Below, piece after piece: positions 8,272 to 17,328 of a stretch of DNA of 64,000 nucleotides; the stretch's first letter is position 1; each line of letters starts with the position of its first letter. This DNA is from Thermoanaerobaculia bacterium (GTDB taxonomy: Bacteria; Acidobacteriota; Thermoanaerobaculia; UBA5066). Location: assembly GCA_022071945.1 (NCBI GenBank), contig JAJVIN010000020.1:106794-170793 (forward strand), in the 5' to 3' direction. A program made the translations under genes and the position numbers. Below the pieces are notes generated by a model. That model was not told the origin of the DNA. It was given only the letters and a program-made list of their open reading frames with translations, and did not search any database.

Positions 8272-9540
8272 TTACCCCGCCGCCCACAGGGAGCGCAGGA
8301 GGTCCTTTTCATTCTCGAACTCATTCGAGAGCTTCGCGAATCGCCCCTCCGCTTCCTCCGCGGTGGCTAGCGAAAGATCACTCGCCACCGAGGCGACGAA
8401 CCCGAGGTAGAGCGGCAGCAAGGAACGGACGAGCACGGGCGGTCGCAGGACGCGGCGGTGCCATCCGGCTGCCGCCTCGAAGACGATCCGGACCCACTCC
8501 CGATCGCCGAGACTCGGAACGTGACCACTCGCGGCCTTCTCGATCGCCAGGAGGGACTGCGGGGAGAGGTAGGTCTTCCAGATCGGCTCGAGATCGGCGG
8601 CGGCCCGGCGGAAGGCCGCCGCCAGCGGCTCCAGCCGGACCGGGTCAGGCTCCATCCCGAGCCCGAACGGCGATCCAAGTCGCGGGACGCTCGTGACGGC
8701 CGAGACGCCGCGCCACGCTTCCGGGGACTGCTCCATGAAACCAAGAAGGGTGGAGAGGATCACGTCCAGGACTCCAGCGAGACCCCCCGCGGGTTCGGCC
8801 GGTCCCTGGACCTTCGCTCCCAGGAACGCCTCCACCGGTCTGGCCTCCGACGAAAGGACGCTCACCGTCGCAAAGAGATTGACTCCGTACTGTGCAGCCG
8901 GGCCTTCCCAGTTCCCGCAAGAAAGGAACGTCTCCGCAAGCTTCCCCGCAAAGCCGAAGTCCCCACCGAGGGGCTGGGAAATCCGCTTCCCGTACAGTGT
9001 GGCCAGGAGGGGCGACACCAGGAGCTTGGCGAGCATCCCGTCGAACTTCTGCTGTGAGTAGGAGGGGCAGACGAAATCCGCCGAACCGGAGACGATGGGA
9101 GCCAGGAGCATCGGCACCCAGCGGCCGGTGACGCTCCGGAGCCCACCGTCGATGACGGCGCACGCCGGGACTTTCATCTCCAGGGCGGCCCGAAAGATTC
9201 CTGCCAGGGCCCAGCCCTTGCCCGGCCCCCCGGAACCGCTTCCCAGGCGTCCCGTCCGCGCGCGGGAAGGGCACGCATCCAGATGGATCTCCGTGAGGCC
9301 CCCCACGTCGGTTCCTTCCAAGATCTCCCGCGTCCGGTCGGTCGACCCTCCATCGCTCATAAGCAAGACGGCCCTCGCTTGCGGGAACTCGAGGCGCAAG
9401 GACGAAGACACGACCCGAACGACGTGCCCGATCGTCCTCTCGTCGTTGAAGGAAGGGATCCCGACGAGGATGTCCGCCTTCCCCGCTTGACCGATCCGGG
9501 CGGCGGTCTCGGCGGGCAAAGAGGGGAACCCCGACGTCAT
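8272..9540 (-). CDS. GT2-type glycosyltransferase, candidate glucosyl/mannosylglycerate synthase
   Basis: This 422-residue protein starts with a nucleotide-sugar-binding GT-A half: ILVGIPSFNDERT near residue 25, LMSDGGSTDRT near 60 and GGPGKGWAL near 107. It continues with QPLGGDFGFAGK, a motif seen in transferases that make glucosyl- or mannosylglycerate. The C-terminal part is helical with one hydrophobic stretch (VRSLLPLYLGFVASVASD). No signal peptide. The ATG has an AGGGAAG site. It is separated from the convergent glucosylglycerate operon only by its downstream membrane-protein partner. That position suggests a second, possibly one-step, route to the same solute. A different acceptor cannot be excluded. 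Confidence 0.7.
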   Translation of the reverse strand: MTSGFPSLPAETAARIGQAGKADILVGIPSFNDERTIGHVVRVVSSSLRLEFPQARAVLLMSDGGSTDRTREILEGTDVGGLTEIHLDACPSRARTGRLGSGSGGPGKGWALAGIFRAALEMKVPACAVIDGGLRSVTGRWVPMLLAPIVSGSADFVCPSYSQQKFDGMLAKLLVSPLLATLYGKRISQPLGGDFGFAGKLAETFLSCGNWEGPAAQYGVNLFATVSVLSSEARPVEAFLGAKVQGPAEPAGGLAGVLDVILSTLLGFMEQSPEAWRGVSAVTSVPRLGSPFGLGMEPDPVRLEPLAAAFRRAAADLEPIWKTYLSPQSLLAIEKAASGHVPSLGDREWVRIVFEAAAGWHRRVLRPPVLVRSLLPLYLGFVASVASDLSLATAEEAEGRFAKLSNEFENEKDLLRSLWAAG

Positions 9541-9716
9541 GGCTTCCCTTTCTCTCCCCGGGCCGGCTGCTCGCCACAGGAAAAATGCATCCTGCCTCCT
9601 TACTTTGGAGTCAAATTACCATGTGGCCCGCGTGGCCCGGCTGAACCTCGCCACGAAGGGGAACCGCGCTCTGCTGACGTCGCCCGCATTCTGACACGCC
9701 CCGCCCGGGCCGGGCT

Positions 9717-10409
9717 TCAGAGCTTGGCGAAGGCCTCGAGGCTCTTGCGGGATCCGAACAGGATGAGAAGGTCTCCTCGCTCGATCACGGTGTCCGGCCT
9801 CAGGATCCCGAGCAGGGTGCGCGAGACGGTCTTGTGGAATCCCAAGAACCCCGCCAGCTCTCGCGTCCTCTGGATGGAAACGACCTGGACGCCGTACGTG
9901 CCCGGAAAATCGACCTCCCCCACTGTCCTCCCGAGAACCGCCTCCGGAGCGGGCGACTCCGCGATGGCGTGATCGGAGGCGAGAGGCAGCGCCTCGACGA
10001 GGTCGCCCGCTGTCAGGGACGTCGCCAGTCGCTGGACGGCCTCGGTCACCGGGAGTACGACCTCGTCGATCCCCAGCCGGTTGAGGATCTTCTGGTGCCG
10101 GATCGACGTCGCGCGCGCCACGATCCTCTTGACGCCGAGCTGCTTGAGGATCATCGCCGTCAGGAGGAGGGTCTCGAAGTCGGTGCCGAATCCCGCGATC
10201 ACGGCATCGAAGCGGTCGAGCTTGTGGCCGGCGAGGGCCTCCTCCTCTGTGGCGTCCAGCCTCACGGCATGCGTCACGTGATCCTTGACGCTGTCAACGG
10301 CGTCGATCTTCTCGTCGATCGCCAGGACTTCCGCCCCTCTCTGGCAGAGCTCGACGGCGAGCTGAGCTCCGAAGTTCCCGAGTCCGATGACGGCGAACTG
10401 CTTTGCCAT
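9717..10409 (-). CDS. ktrA: KtrA/TrkA-type regulatory subunit of potassium uptake
   Basis: The 230-residue protein has an N-terminal Rossmann RCK-N domain with the nucleotide-binding GLGNFGAQ motif at residues 9-16, acidic residues after strand 2 (LAIDEK), and a C-terminal RCK-C domain from about 140. Such octameric cytoplasmic rings gate the membrane subunit in response to bound ATP/ADP or NAD(H), with cyclic di-AMP as a further ligand in some species. It begins 10 bases downstream of the transporter gene on the same strand (GGGAG ribosome site), the standard ktrB-ktrA arrangement. Length matches single-RCK KtrA rather than the double-length TrkA. Confidence 0.92.
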   Translation of the reverse strand: MAKQFAVIGLGNFGAQLAVELCQRGAEVLAIDEKIDAVDSVKDHVTHAVRLDATEEEALAGHKLDRFDAVIAGFGTDFETLLLTAMILKQLGVKRIVARATSIRHQKILNRLGIDEVVLPVTEAVQRLATSLTAGDLVEALPLASDHAIAESPAPEAVLGRTVGEVDFPGTYGVQVVSIQRTRELAGFLGFHKTVSRTLLGILRPDTVIERGDLLILFGSRKSLEAFAKL

Positions 10410-10419
10410 GGCACTCCCT

Positions 10420-12237
10420 CTAGACGAGCACGTCTTCTTTCGGGAAGTCGTGCTGCCGTTCTCTCTCCAGGGGGACGAACGCCGCGACCGTCCCGAGGAG
10501 TCCAGCGCGTCCCACGAGCATCAGAAGGATCAGCATCGCCTTCCCGGGCGACGAGAGATTGGGGGTGATTCCGGTCGAGAGACCGACGGTTCCGACCGCA
10601 GAAACGACCTCGAAAGCGAGGTGGTGGAAGGGTTCGTCTTCCAGGATGAGCATCACAAAGAAAGCGGTTCCGATCAGAAGAACGCTGAGGAGCATGGTGC
10701 TGAACGCCTTTCCGATGGAGATCTGAGAGATCTCGCGGCGGAAGATCTCGACCCTGGCACCTCCCCTCACCATCGATCTCAGGGTCAGGAGCGCGAGGGT
10801 CAACGTCGTGGTGCGAATTCCACCGGCCGTCGACGCGGGAGAGCCCCCGATCCACATCAGAAACATGACGAGAAGCAGGCACGCCGGGGTCACCGCTCCG
10901 AAATCTATGGAGTTGAATCCCGCCGTTCTGGCCGAAACGGCCTGGAAAAGGGCGTGAAGGGCGTCCTCGCGCCGGTCAGAGGACCCCGCGATCCTGCCCG
11001 TTTCGAGAACCCAGATCCCGAGCGTTCCGGCAACGACGAGGACCAGGGACGTCGCCAGGACGATCTTCGTGTGCAGGTTGAGGGGAAGACGCAGACCCGA
11101 AAGACGCGTCCGCACCCAACCCCAGAGACTCAGATAGACGGGGAAACCCAGCCCTCCCAGGGTAATCAGGGCCGCAACCGGCAGCAACACTCCCGGGGCG
11201 TCTCGTACGGCGGGATCGGCCAGATTCAGCGATGTGAGGGCGAACCCGGCGTTGCAGAAGGCCGAAACGGAGTGGAAGACCGAGAAGAAGCCCCGCCGTC
11301 CCTCGGGGACGATCTCCGGGGGCAGGTGGTAGTAGAGCACCACGCTCCCCAGAGCCTCGATCCCGAAGGTGAGCAGGGCGATCCGCCCAACGGTGGCGCG
11401 CGCTCGCGAGAGACTCGAATCTGCGAGCAGATGCTCGACAGACGACGCGGTCTTCAGATCCGCTTGCCCCATCAGCATCTGCGCGAAGAACGTCGTCAAC
11501 GTCATGATCCCGAGGCCCCCGATCTGGATGAGGGCGAGCAGGATTCCCTGTCCGAGGGGGGAGAACCGCGTGGCGGGACCCACGACCGAGAGTCCCGTCA
11601 CCGAGACGGCGCTCGTCGACATGAACAGAGCCTCGAGGAAGCCGAGGGGTTCTCCTCGGACGGCACGCGGGAGCATCAGCGCGAGAGCCCCGGCCAGAGC
11701 GGCCAGAAAGAAGCTCATCAGGATCAGGACGGAGGGGTTGATCCTGAGCCGCATCAGACGGCGGCTGTAGCGCAACGCCTCCGGAATGACGGCCGCCACG
11801 AGGAGAACCTGTGTCACGTCCAGATACGCGCTGGCGAGATCCCCGGGATCGGAGATGCCCAACCGCCCCAATGCCCGAGCGAGAACCGATTCGGGCAGGA
11901 GAAGCACCAGGAGGGCCAGGACGAGCACGGTCAGGTCGAGCCACCTGGACCTGAGGGTCGACCGAAGGCCGCCGCCGCGGAAAACGGAGACGAGCAGGAG
12001 AAGCGTCAGGGCCCAGAGCAGGATGCGCTGGAGTTCCCGCCCCAGGGCCACCCACTCGGACGAGAGCGGAAACCCGTGCTCGAGGACGAGAGTCCCGAGG
12101 GCGGCGAAGGCCACCGGGATGCCGGCGAAGCGGCAGCCTCTCCGGATCTGCCGCAGGAGGGACGCCCCTGTCGTCCGTTCTGCCGGATTCGAGAGGGCTC
12201 CCCTGGACAGGAATCTCAAACTCACTCGTCCCAGCAT
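10420..12237 (-). CDS. ktrB: KtrB/TrkH-family potassium transporter
   Basis: The predicted 605-residue integral membrane protein has many hydrophobic helices, and the four-repeat pore architecture of the Trk/Ktr superfamily is recognisable from segments such as TGLSVVGPATRFSPLGQ and GGSPASTAGGIRTTTL, which surround filter glycines. An N-terminal extension of about five helices precedes the core, making it longer than a minimal KtrB of about 450 residues. ATG 12237 was chosen because it starts MLGRVSLRFL just before the first helices; the frame is open further upstream but low in hydrophobicity and Pro/Arg rich. It is cotranscribed with ktrA, supporting K+ uptake during osmotic upshift. Confidence 0.88.
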   Translation of the reverse strand: MLGRVSLRFLSRGALSNPAERTTGASLLRQIRRGCRFAGIPVAFAALGTLVLEHGFPLSSEWVALGRELQRILLWALTLLLLVSVFRGGGLRSTLRSRWLDLTVLVLALLVLLLPESVLARALGRLGISDPGDLASAYLDVTQVLLVAAVIPEALRYSRRLMRLRINPSVLILMSFFLAALAGALALMLPRAVRGEPLGFLEALFMSTSAVSVTGLSVVGPATRFSPLGQGILLALIQIGGLGIMTLTTFFAQMLMGQADLKTASSVEHLLADSSLSRARATVGRIALLTFGIEALGSVVLYYHLPPEIVPEGRRGFFSVFHSVSAFCNAGFALTSLNLADPAVRDAPGVLLPVAALITLGGLGFPVYLSLWGWVRTRLSGLRLPLNLHTKIVLATSLVLVVAGTLGIWVLETGRIAGSSDRREDALHALFQAVSARTAGFNSIDFGAVTPACLLLVMFLMWIGGSPASTAGGIRTTTLTLALLTLRSMVRGGARVEIFRREISQISIGKAFSTMLLSVLLIGTAFFVMLILEDEPFHHLAFEVVSAVGTVGLSTGITPNLSSPGKAMLILLMLVGRAGLLGTVAAFVPLERERQHDFPKEDVLV

Positions 12238-12311
12238 ACCCGCGGCGCGCGGACATCCGGCAGGCAAGCGCGCGCCGGTCTCCCGGACGCCTCTACGAGG
12301 GCCGGCCAACT

Positions 12312-12371
12312 GTCCCGCGGTGCTCGCCGCGGGACAAGCCAAGAGAAGGGGCCGGGGACCAGACCCCGGCC
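12312..12371 (-). terminator. Double hairpin, probable terminator of the small membrane-protein gene
   Basis: Two perfect inverted repeats stand back to back: GTCCCGCGG/CCGCGGGAC (12312-12335, 6-base loop) and GGCCGGGG/CCCCGGCC (12350-12371, 6-base loop). On the minus strand the second is followed by CCTTCTCTT. They lie about 90 bases beyond the stop of the upstream small gene and before ktrB, so they likely insulate the ktrBA operon. Confidence 0.5.
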
Positions 12372-12459
12372 AGCTACGGACCAGGCCGCCGGCCGTGGGA
12401 CAAGGCCCACGGGGCGCGCCCGGGCTGTTCCCCGAGGGATGGGAACGCAGTCCCGGACC

Positions 12460-12702
12460 TCACCAGCCGAAGTACTGCTTGAGACCGAAGATCAAGAGGG
12501 CCGACCCGATCAGAAAGATCGCGACCTTGATCAAGTTGCTCCTCTGCTCGGAAAGGGCGAGGCCGGTGAATCCGATCTCCTCATCCTTGTTCTCGGTGTT
12601 TCGGGGGGACGGGCTCGCCGCGGCAGACCCTTCCCCGGCGGCCGCCATGTCAACGGGGGATTCCGCGGGCGTGGAGGCCACGCCCTCGCGCTTCTTCGCC
12701 AT
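12460..12702 (-). CDS. Small single-helix membrane protein
   Basis: An 80-residue protein starting MAKKREG, with a Ser/Ala/Pro-rich acidic N-terminal half and one C-terminal transmembrane helix (residues about 58-77, LIKVAIFLIGSALLIFG). The start is well defined by GGAGGAAAC directly upstream of the ATG; the frame is open further upstream but that part has no ribosome site. Tail-anchored topology with a cytoplasmic N terminus is likely. It sits between the chloride-transporter region and ktrBA on the same strand. No family recognised; function unknown. Confidence 0.6.
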   Translation of the reverse strand: MAKKREGVASTPAESPVDMAAAGEGSAAASPSPRNTENKDEEIGFTGLALSEQRSNLIKVAIFLIGSALLIFGLKQYFGW

Positions 12703-12748
12703 GTTTCCTCCTTCGTTCCTGTGACCAGGCCCGTGGTATCGACGGAGG

Positions 12749-13054
12749 TCAGACGAGGCGCGGAGGAGGAAGCGGGCAAGACGGGACGGAGTCCGAGAAG
12801 GGAGGCTCTGGAACCTGGCGAGCCAGGCGAGAGACTCCGGGAACAGGCAGCACGATCGCGGGAACCAGCTCACCGCCAAGGAGGGTAGAGAACGGGGTCA
12901 GCTCGCGCAGGGTGACCTCTTCGAAATCGCCGTGGAAATCAGGCGCCGAGAGGACCATCACCCCGGGTTCGCGGGCGAGCGGGCCGTCCCCGGCCGGCAC
13001 GAATACCGGCGCAAGGAAGACGAAAAGGGGGAGGAAGACGGCCACCCCCTTCAT
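12749..13054 (-). CDS. Possible small exported hypothetical protein
   Basis: The 101-residue frame starting MKGVAVFLPLFVF has a hydrophobic N-terminal segment with cleavage-like residues (VFVPAGDG near 18-25), then a Pro-rich region ending at 12749. It follows the chloride-transporter gene by 55 bases on the same strand. No clear ribosome site precedes the ATG and no domain is recognisable, so this could be a non-coding open frame in GC-rich DNA. Confidence 0.35.
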   Translation of the reverse strand: MKGVAVFLPLFVFLAPVFVPAGDGPLAREPGVMVLSAPDFHGDFEEVTLRELTPFSTLLGGELVPAIVLPVPGVSRLARQVPEPPFSDSVPSCPLPPPRLV

Positions 13055-13109
13055 TCGCCGTGGCTCGCGAGCGCAGACCCTCAAGGCCGCAGGGTAGGAC
13101 GGCCGTTTG

Positions 13110-14870
13110 TCAGACCAGGGTGCCCAGAGGCCCCGCATCGTCCTCGTTCTCCCGCTCCAGACGTGCCTTCAGAACATCCGTCGGAGACAGAAACCCGGTG
13201 AGGGTGGCATCGGTCTCCGAAACGACCACGGGAGCGCGAGTCTCGCCGGCGCGTGCGAGCTCGGAGAGGGCGTCCCCGAGGCGCATCTCCTGAGGCAAGA
13301 GGATTCGGGCCGGCTGGACCTTGGACCCCACGGACTCGTCCAGGGCTCCTTCATGGACCGCCAGCTGAATCGCCTCGGCCTGGAGAAGCCCAACGCAGCG
13401 GCCGGCCTCGTCCACGACCGGGTACGACTTGAAGTGAACGCCTTCGGTCCGCGACTCCGCCTCCCGAAAGCTCATCGAGCTCTCCAGGGTCAGAACTCCC
13501 GTGGACATCACATCTCCCACCCGCACCGCCGCCAGCGCATCCTGGGAGGATCCGCGGATCTTCACACCCGAAGCCCGCAAGTGGCTCTCGACCAGGGTCT
13601 CGGGAGAGAGGCGCCGGGCCACTACCGAAGAGAGGGCGACGGCCAGCATGAGGGGCAAGACGAGTCCATAGTCTCCCGTCACCTCGAAGACGATGAGAAC
13701 GGAGGAGATCGGCGTCCGGAGGAAGCCCGCGAAGAGGGCCCCCATCCCGACGAGGGCGTAGGCTCCTGGATCGATATTCGACCTCGGAAAGAGGAAGAGC
13801 CCGGCATGCCCCACGGCCGCTCCGAGCGAGGCTCCAAGGAAAAGAGACGGCGCGAAGACTCCCCCGACGAGGGGCGCCGACAGGGCGATCACGACGCCGA
13901 TCAGCTTCGTCACGAACGCGAGCGCCGCCTGCTCGGCGCTTCCGTCGCCGTGCAGCCAGCCCGAGATCGAGGCGTATCCCACGCCGAGAGACGAGGGAGA
14001 GACGAGTCCGCACAGGCCCGCGCAGAGGCCGGCCAGAAGTCCTCTGGCGGGGCGCGAGCTCCTGGGAAATGGGTGCTCCAGCCGGGCAAACTGCCGCTCG
14101 AGAAAGGGAACAGCTCGCGGAATCGCGCCCGCGACCAGGCCCGCGATGATTCCGAGAAGCGCGAATCCGAAGAGTTCCCTCGGATCGCTCCATCCCGCCG
14201 GTGCCGCCGGCAGGAGCCGGTCGCCGCCCAGAACTCCCCGCTCGACCACAGCCGCCGCGACCGCCGCGATGAGGGCGCTTCCGAGAACGCCTCGAGAGGC
14301 GGTCCCGATGATCTCCTCGAGAGCGAAGACGACGCCCGTGATCGGCGCCGCGAAGATCGCGGCGATTCCCGCCGCCGTTCCGACCGGGATCATCCCCCTG
14401 GCCAGGCGCCGCGGAAGTCCGAGCCACCCAACCGCCCGCGTCGCGAATGTGCTCGTCAGAACGACCGTGGGGCCTTCCGGGCCCAGAGGCGTTCCGGCTC
14501 CGAGCGAGAGCGTGTTGGCGGCGAATGTCCCGGCGAAGGTCGGCAAATCCAGCGCGGCTCGCCCGGCGTAGGCGCGCCGCACGAGCCCGAGCCCGCCTCC
14601 CGACTGAGGGGCGAATCGCGGGACCAGAACGCTCAGAAGGGCCCCGATCGTTGCGGGAACGGCCAGGATCAGAACCACCTTCAGGGGACCCATGGGCAGC
14701 CGGGTAACGGCGCCCGCCAGGAGCCTGTCCGACAGGGCCAGCGCCAGGTGAAAGAGCACCGCGACCAGCCCGCAACCCGCTCCCACCAGAACGATCACGA
14801 CGAGCAGGAGCTGCCGGTGGCGCCTGAGCAGGAGGTCTCTGAAGTCGGAGAGAAGGCTCGACGCGTTCAT
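13110..14870 (-). CDS. CLC-family chloride channel or chloride/proton antiporter with CBS domains
   Basis: The 586-residue protein combines a CLC membrane domain (residues about 20-430) with two CBS domains at the C terminus (about 450-585). The anion-pathway motifs are visible: GTPLGPEGP, which contains the gating glutamate of CLC exchangers, and GGVFAPSLFLGA. CBS pairs bind adenine nucleotides and tune transport. The retained gating glutamate favours a Cl-/H+ exchanger over a plain channel, though this needs the second (proton) glutamate to be mapped. A candidate promoter lies upstream at 14991-15019. Its neighbours, potassium transport and compatible-solute genes, suggest a role in ion balance. 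Confidence 0.9.
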   Translation of the reverse strand: MNASSLLSDFRDLLLRRHRQLLLVVIVLVGAGCGLVAVLFHLALALSDRLLAGAVTRLPMGPLKVVLILAVPATIGALLSVLVPRFAPQSGGGLGLVRRAYAGRAALDLPTFAGTFAANTLSLGAGTPLGPEGPTVVLTSTFATRAVGWLGLPRRLARGMIPVGTAAGIAAIFAAPITGVVFALEEIIGTASRGVLGSALIAAVAAAVVERGVLGGDRLLPAAPAGWSDPRELFGFALLGIIAGLVAGAIPRAVPFLERQFARLEHPFPRSSRPARGLLAGLCAGLCGLVSPSSLGVGYASISGWLHGDGSAEQAALAFVTKLIGVVIALSAPLVGGVFAPSLFLGASLGAAVGHAGLFLFPRSNIDPGAYALVGMGALFAGFLRTPISSVLIVFEVTGDYGLVLPLMLAVALSSVVARRLSPETLVESHLRASGVKIRGSSQDALAAVRVGDVMSTGVLTLESSMSFREAESRTEGVHFKSYPVVDEAGRCVGLLQAEAIQLAVHEGALDESVGSKVQPARILLPQEMRLGDALSELARAGETRAPVVVSETDATLTGFLSPTDVLKARLERENEDDAGPLGTLV

Positions 14871-14990
14871 CGGGGCTCAGAAGTCCGTCCGGCACCGCCG
14901 GGTTGCGTGCCGCCCCGAAAGACCTCTGTCATCTCCGGGGCCCCCTGGCGGTCTCTCGCACCCGCGCCGAACCAGACACCCATTGCCGCA

Positions 14991-15019
14991 AGTATCGCGC
15001 GGATTTATTTTGGATTCAA
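14991..15019 (-). promoter_or_regulatory. Putative sigma-70-like promoter for the CLC gene
   Basis: On the minus strand TTGAAT (15014-15019) is followed by exactly 17 bases and GATACT (14991-14996), about 120 bases before the CLC start. The element abuts the stop codon of the upstream MarR gene, so CLC can be transcribed independently of it. Confidence 0.45.
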
Positions 15020-15020
15020 A

Positions 15021-15578
15021 TCACTTCTTCGCGGCTTTTCGCGGCGCGGCCTTCCGGAGAGCCGAGGCCTTCGAGGGGACGGCTGCCGACGCTCCCTTGT
15101 CGACGGATGCCGCCAGCTCCGCGCCGATGGCGGCCAGGACCTCGCCCGCGGCCCTAACGGTCTCCGGAGGGAACCGCGAAAGGACAGTCTTCATCACGCT
15201 CTCGACGGTCCCCTGCGTCTGGCTCGCGACCCGCTGCCCGCGGGCCGTCACGCGCAGCTTGATCCGGCGTGCGTCACCGGGATCCTGCTTGCGGGCCAGG
15301 AATCCCTCCGACTCGAGCCTGTTGAGGAGCACGGTGACGCTGCTCGGGTGGAGCCTGAGAACGCTGGCGATTCCCCCGGCGGGTATGTCGGGAAAGAGCG
15401 CGACGATTCGGAGGACGAGACGCTGGGGCCCGGTCACGCCCAGCTTGCCCGTCATGGCCTTCGAAACTCGTTGCAGGTTGTGGTCGAGTCCCCACAGGAG
15501 CTTCATGAAATCCAGGACGTCTCCAAGCGGAGTCTCCGCCGAGACCTCGGACCGCATCCCTTCCTTTCGAGTCGCCAC
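15021..15578 (-). CDS. MarR-family transcriptional regulator with basic C-terminal tail
   Basis: The 185-residue protein carries a winged-helix MarR domain: helices around GDVLDFMKLLWGLD, recognition region IASVLRLHPSSVTVLLNRLE and wing KQDPGDARRIKLRVT. The last 25 residues are Lys/Ala rich (KASALRKAAPRKAAKK), a histone-like tail that may add nonspecific DNA affinity. I chose GTG 15578 because GAGGAGG lies 8 bases upstream; ATG 15557 with an AAGGAAGG site is the alternative. It sits between the divergent permease gene and the CLC gene, either of which may be its target. Confidence 0.8.
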   Translation of the reverse strand: MATRKEGMRSEVSAETPLGDVLDFMKLLWGLDHNLQRVSKAMTGKLGVTGPQRLVLRIVALFPDIPAGGIASVLRLHPSSVTVLLNRLESEGFLARKQDPGDARRIKLRVTARGQRVASQTQGTVESVMKTVLSRFPPETVRAAGEVLAAIGAELAASVDKGASAAVPSKASALRKAAPRKAAKK

Positions 15579-15816
15579 GCTCGTCGCCTCCTCGCCGTCA
15601 ATCCAGGAAACCCAACCGGTTACTTTAGCGGCATTCGCCGGGAACTCCAAACCCCAGTGACTTCTGGACTGCGCCGGCTCCCTCACGGCTGTTTGACACC
15701 TCCCCGGCCGGTCGTCATGATGACGAGCCGGCTCGCCGACAGTCCGTTCGCCCGCCGAAAGGGCCTCCCTTTCTCGCCAGTACGAGCCGAGTCTTTGTGG
15801 AACCGAGGGCCTGCCG

Positions 15817-17328
15817 TTGAAAGACCAGCTCTTCGCCAAGAAGCCTCTCTCTCTCCTCCTGGAGGAGATGAAGGGTGAGAACCGGCTGCGCCGCATCCTG
15901 GGCCCAGTTCAACTGACCAGCCTCGGCGTCGGCGCCATCATCGGGACGGGCATCTTCGTCCTGACCGGACAGGCCGCGCACGACAAGGCCGGGCCGGCCC
16001 TCATCCTGTCGTTCGTCGTCTCTGGAATCGCCTGCATCTTCGCGGCCATGTGCTACGCGGAGTTCGCCTCGATGGTGCCGGTGGCGGGCTCCGCCTACAC
16101 CTACGCGTTCGCGACGATGGGTGAACTCTTCGCCTGGATCATCGGCTGGGACCTCGTCCTCGAGTACACGGTCGTGTCCGCAACAGTCGCCCACGGGTGG
16201 TCCCACTACTTCCAGGACTTCATTGGGATCTTCGGCCTTCACGTCCCGAATGCGGTGACACGGGCCCCCTTCGACTATGACCCCTCTCTCGGCAGGATCG
16301 TTTCCACCGGAACGACGCTGGACCTGCCCGCCATCGTGATCACGCTGATCCTGACAGTGATCCTGGTGAAGGGAATCCACGAGAGTGCGTCCTTCAATAC
16401 CGCCATGGTCGCGATCAAGCTCGGCGTCGTCCTGTTCGTGATCGCCGCCGGGATCTTCTACATCAATCCGGCGAACTGGACTCCCTTCGCTCCGTTCGGC
16501 TATACCGGCATCAGCTTCTTCGGCAAGACTGTCTCGGGAATGACGGACGCCGGCGGGCAGCCTCTCGGCATGCTCGCGGGCGCGGGCATCATCTTCTTCG
16601 CCTACATCGGATTCGACTCCGTCTCGACACACGCGGAAGAGGCCCGCAATCCACAGAAGGACGTCCCGATCGGGATCGTGACCTCCCTCATCCTCTGCAC
16701 CATCCTCTACATCGCCGTCTCGGCCGTCCTGACGGGGATGGTCCCCTACAACAAGATCAACATCGACGCACCCGTCTCGGACGCATTCCGCCAGGCGGGA
16801 CTGCCATGGGCGCAACTGCTGATCTCGGCCGGAGCACTCGCCGGGATCACCTCGGTCCTCCTCGTCATGATGCTCTCGCAGCCTCGCGTCCTGCTCGCCA
16901 TCGCCCGTGATGGACTCCTGCCCCAGAGCTTCTTCGGTGCCGTCCACGAGAAGTTCCGGACGCCCTGGAAGTCGACCATCCTGACGGGCGTGGTCGTGGC
17001 CATCCTGGGCGCCTTCCTCCCGCTGCGAATTCTCGCCGAGCTGACGAACATCGGGACGCTCCTCGCCTTCGTCATCGTCTGCCTCTCCGTCCTCATCATG
17101 AGGTTCACCAATCCCGGCGCCCACCGGCCCTTCAAGGCTCCCGGAGGGATCGTGGTACCAATTCTGGGGACGGCGTGCTGTCTTCTCCTGATGTTCTCGC
17201 TCCCGGCGGAGAACTGGCTTCGGCTCTTCATCTGGCTCCTCCTGGGATTCGTCATCTACTTCGGATACGGACGCCTTCACAGCGCGATGAGGTCTCGAAT
17301 GGAGGGGGGCGCCAGGCTCGAACCGTGA
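15817..17328 (+). CDS. APC-family amino acid permease
   Basis: The 503-residue protein has the twelve-helix profile of the APC superfamily, cationic-amino-acid-transporter branch. The N-terminal signature GVGAIIGTGIFVLTG (around residues 36-50) forms the unwound substrate-binding helix 1, and FFAYIGFDSVSTHAEEARNP (helix 6) is the second half of that site. It imports amino acids by proton or sodium coupling or by exchange; the substrate cannot be told. Start TTG 15817 is used since no ATG fits the family N terminus; GAGGG lies a few bases upstream. The next gene starts in its stop codon, so the two are coupled. Confidence 0.88.
   Translation: MKDQLFAKKPLSLLLEEMKGENRLRRILGPVQLTSLGVGAIIGTGIFVLTGQAAHDKAGPALILSFVVSGIACIFAAMCYAEFASMVPVAGSAYTYAFATMGELFAWIIGWDLVLEYTVVSATVAHGWSHYFQDFIGIFGLHVPNAVTRAPFDYDPSLGRIVSTGTTLDLPAIVITLILTVILVKGIHESASFNTAMVAIKLGVVLFVIAAGIFYINPANWTPFAPFGYTGISFFGKTVSGMTDAGGQPLGMLAGAGIIFFAYIGFDSVSTHAEEARNPQKDVPIGIVTSLILCTILYIAVSAVLTGMVPYNKINIDAPVSDAFRQAGLPWAQLLISAGALAGITSVLLVMMLSQPRVLLAIARDGLLPQSFFGAVHEKFRTPWKSTILTGVVVAILGAFLPLRILAELTNIGTLLAFVIVCLSVLIMRFTNPGAHRPFKAPGGIVVPILGTACCLLLMFSLPAENWLRLFIWLLLGFVIYFGYGRLHSAMRSRMEGGARLEP

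Noticed and set aside
9586..9614. Possible promoter TTGACT on the minus strand before the glycosyltransferase gene
   Set aside because: A good -35-like box, but the hexamer at 17-base spacing (GATGCA) does not resemble a -10 box.
10387..12888. 833-codon plus-strand open frame opposite ktrBA
   Set aside because: Low-complexity charged sequence, no motif; the opposite strand encodes clear K+ transport proteins.
13107..15878. Very long plus-strand open frame (923 codons) opposite CLC and MarR genes
   Set aside because: Composition is Arg/Gly/Glu-rich without domains; it is the shadow of the real minus-strand genes in GC-rich DNA.
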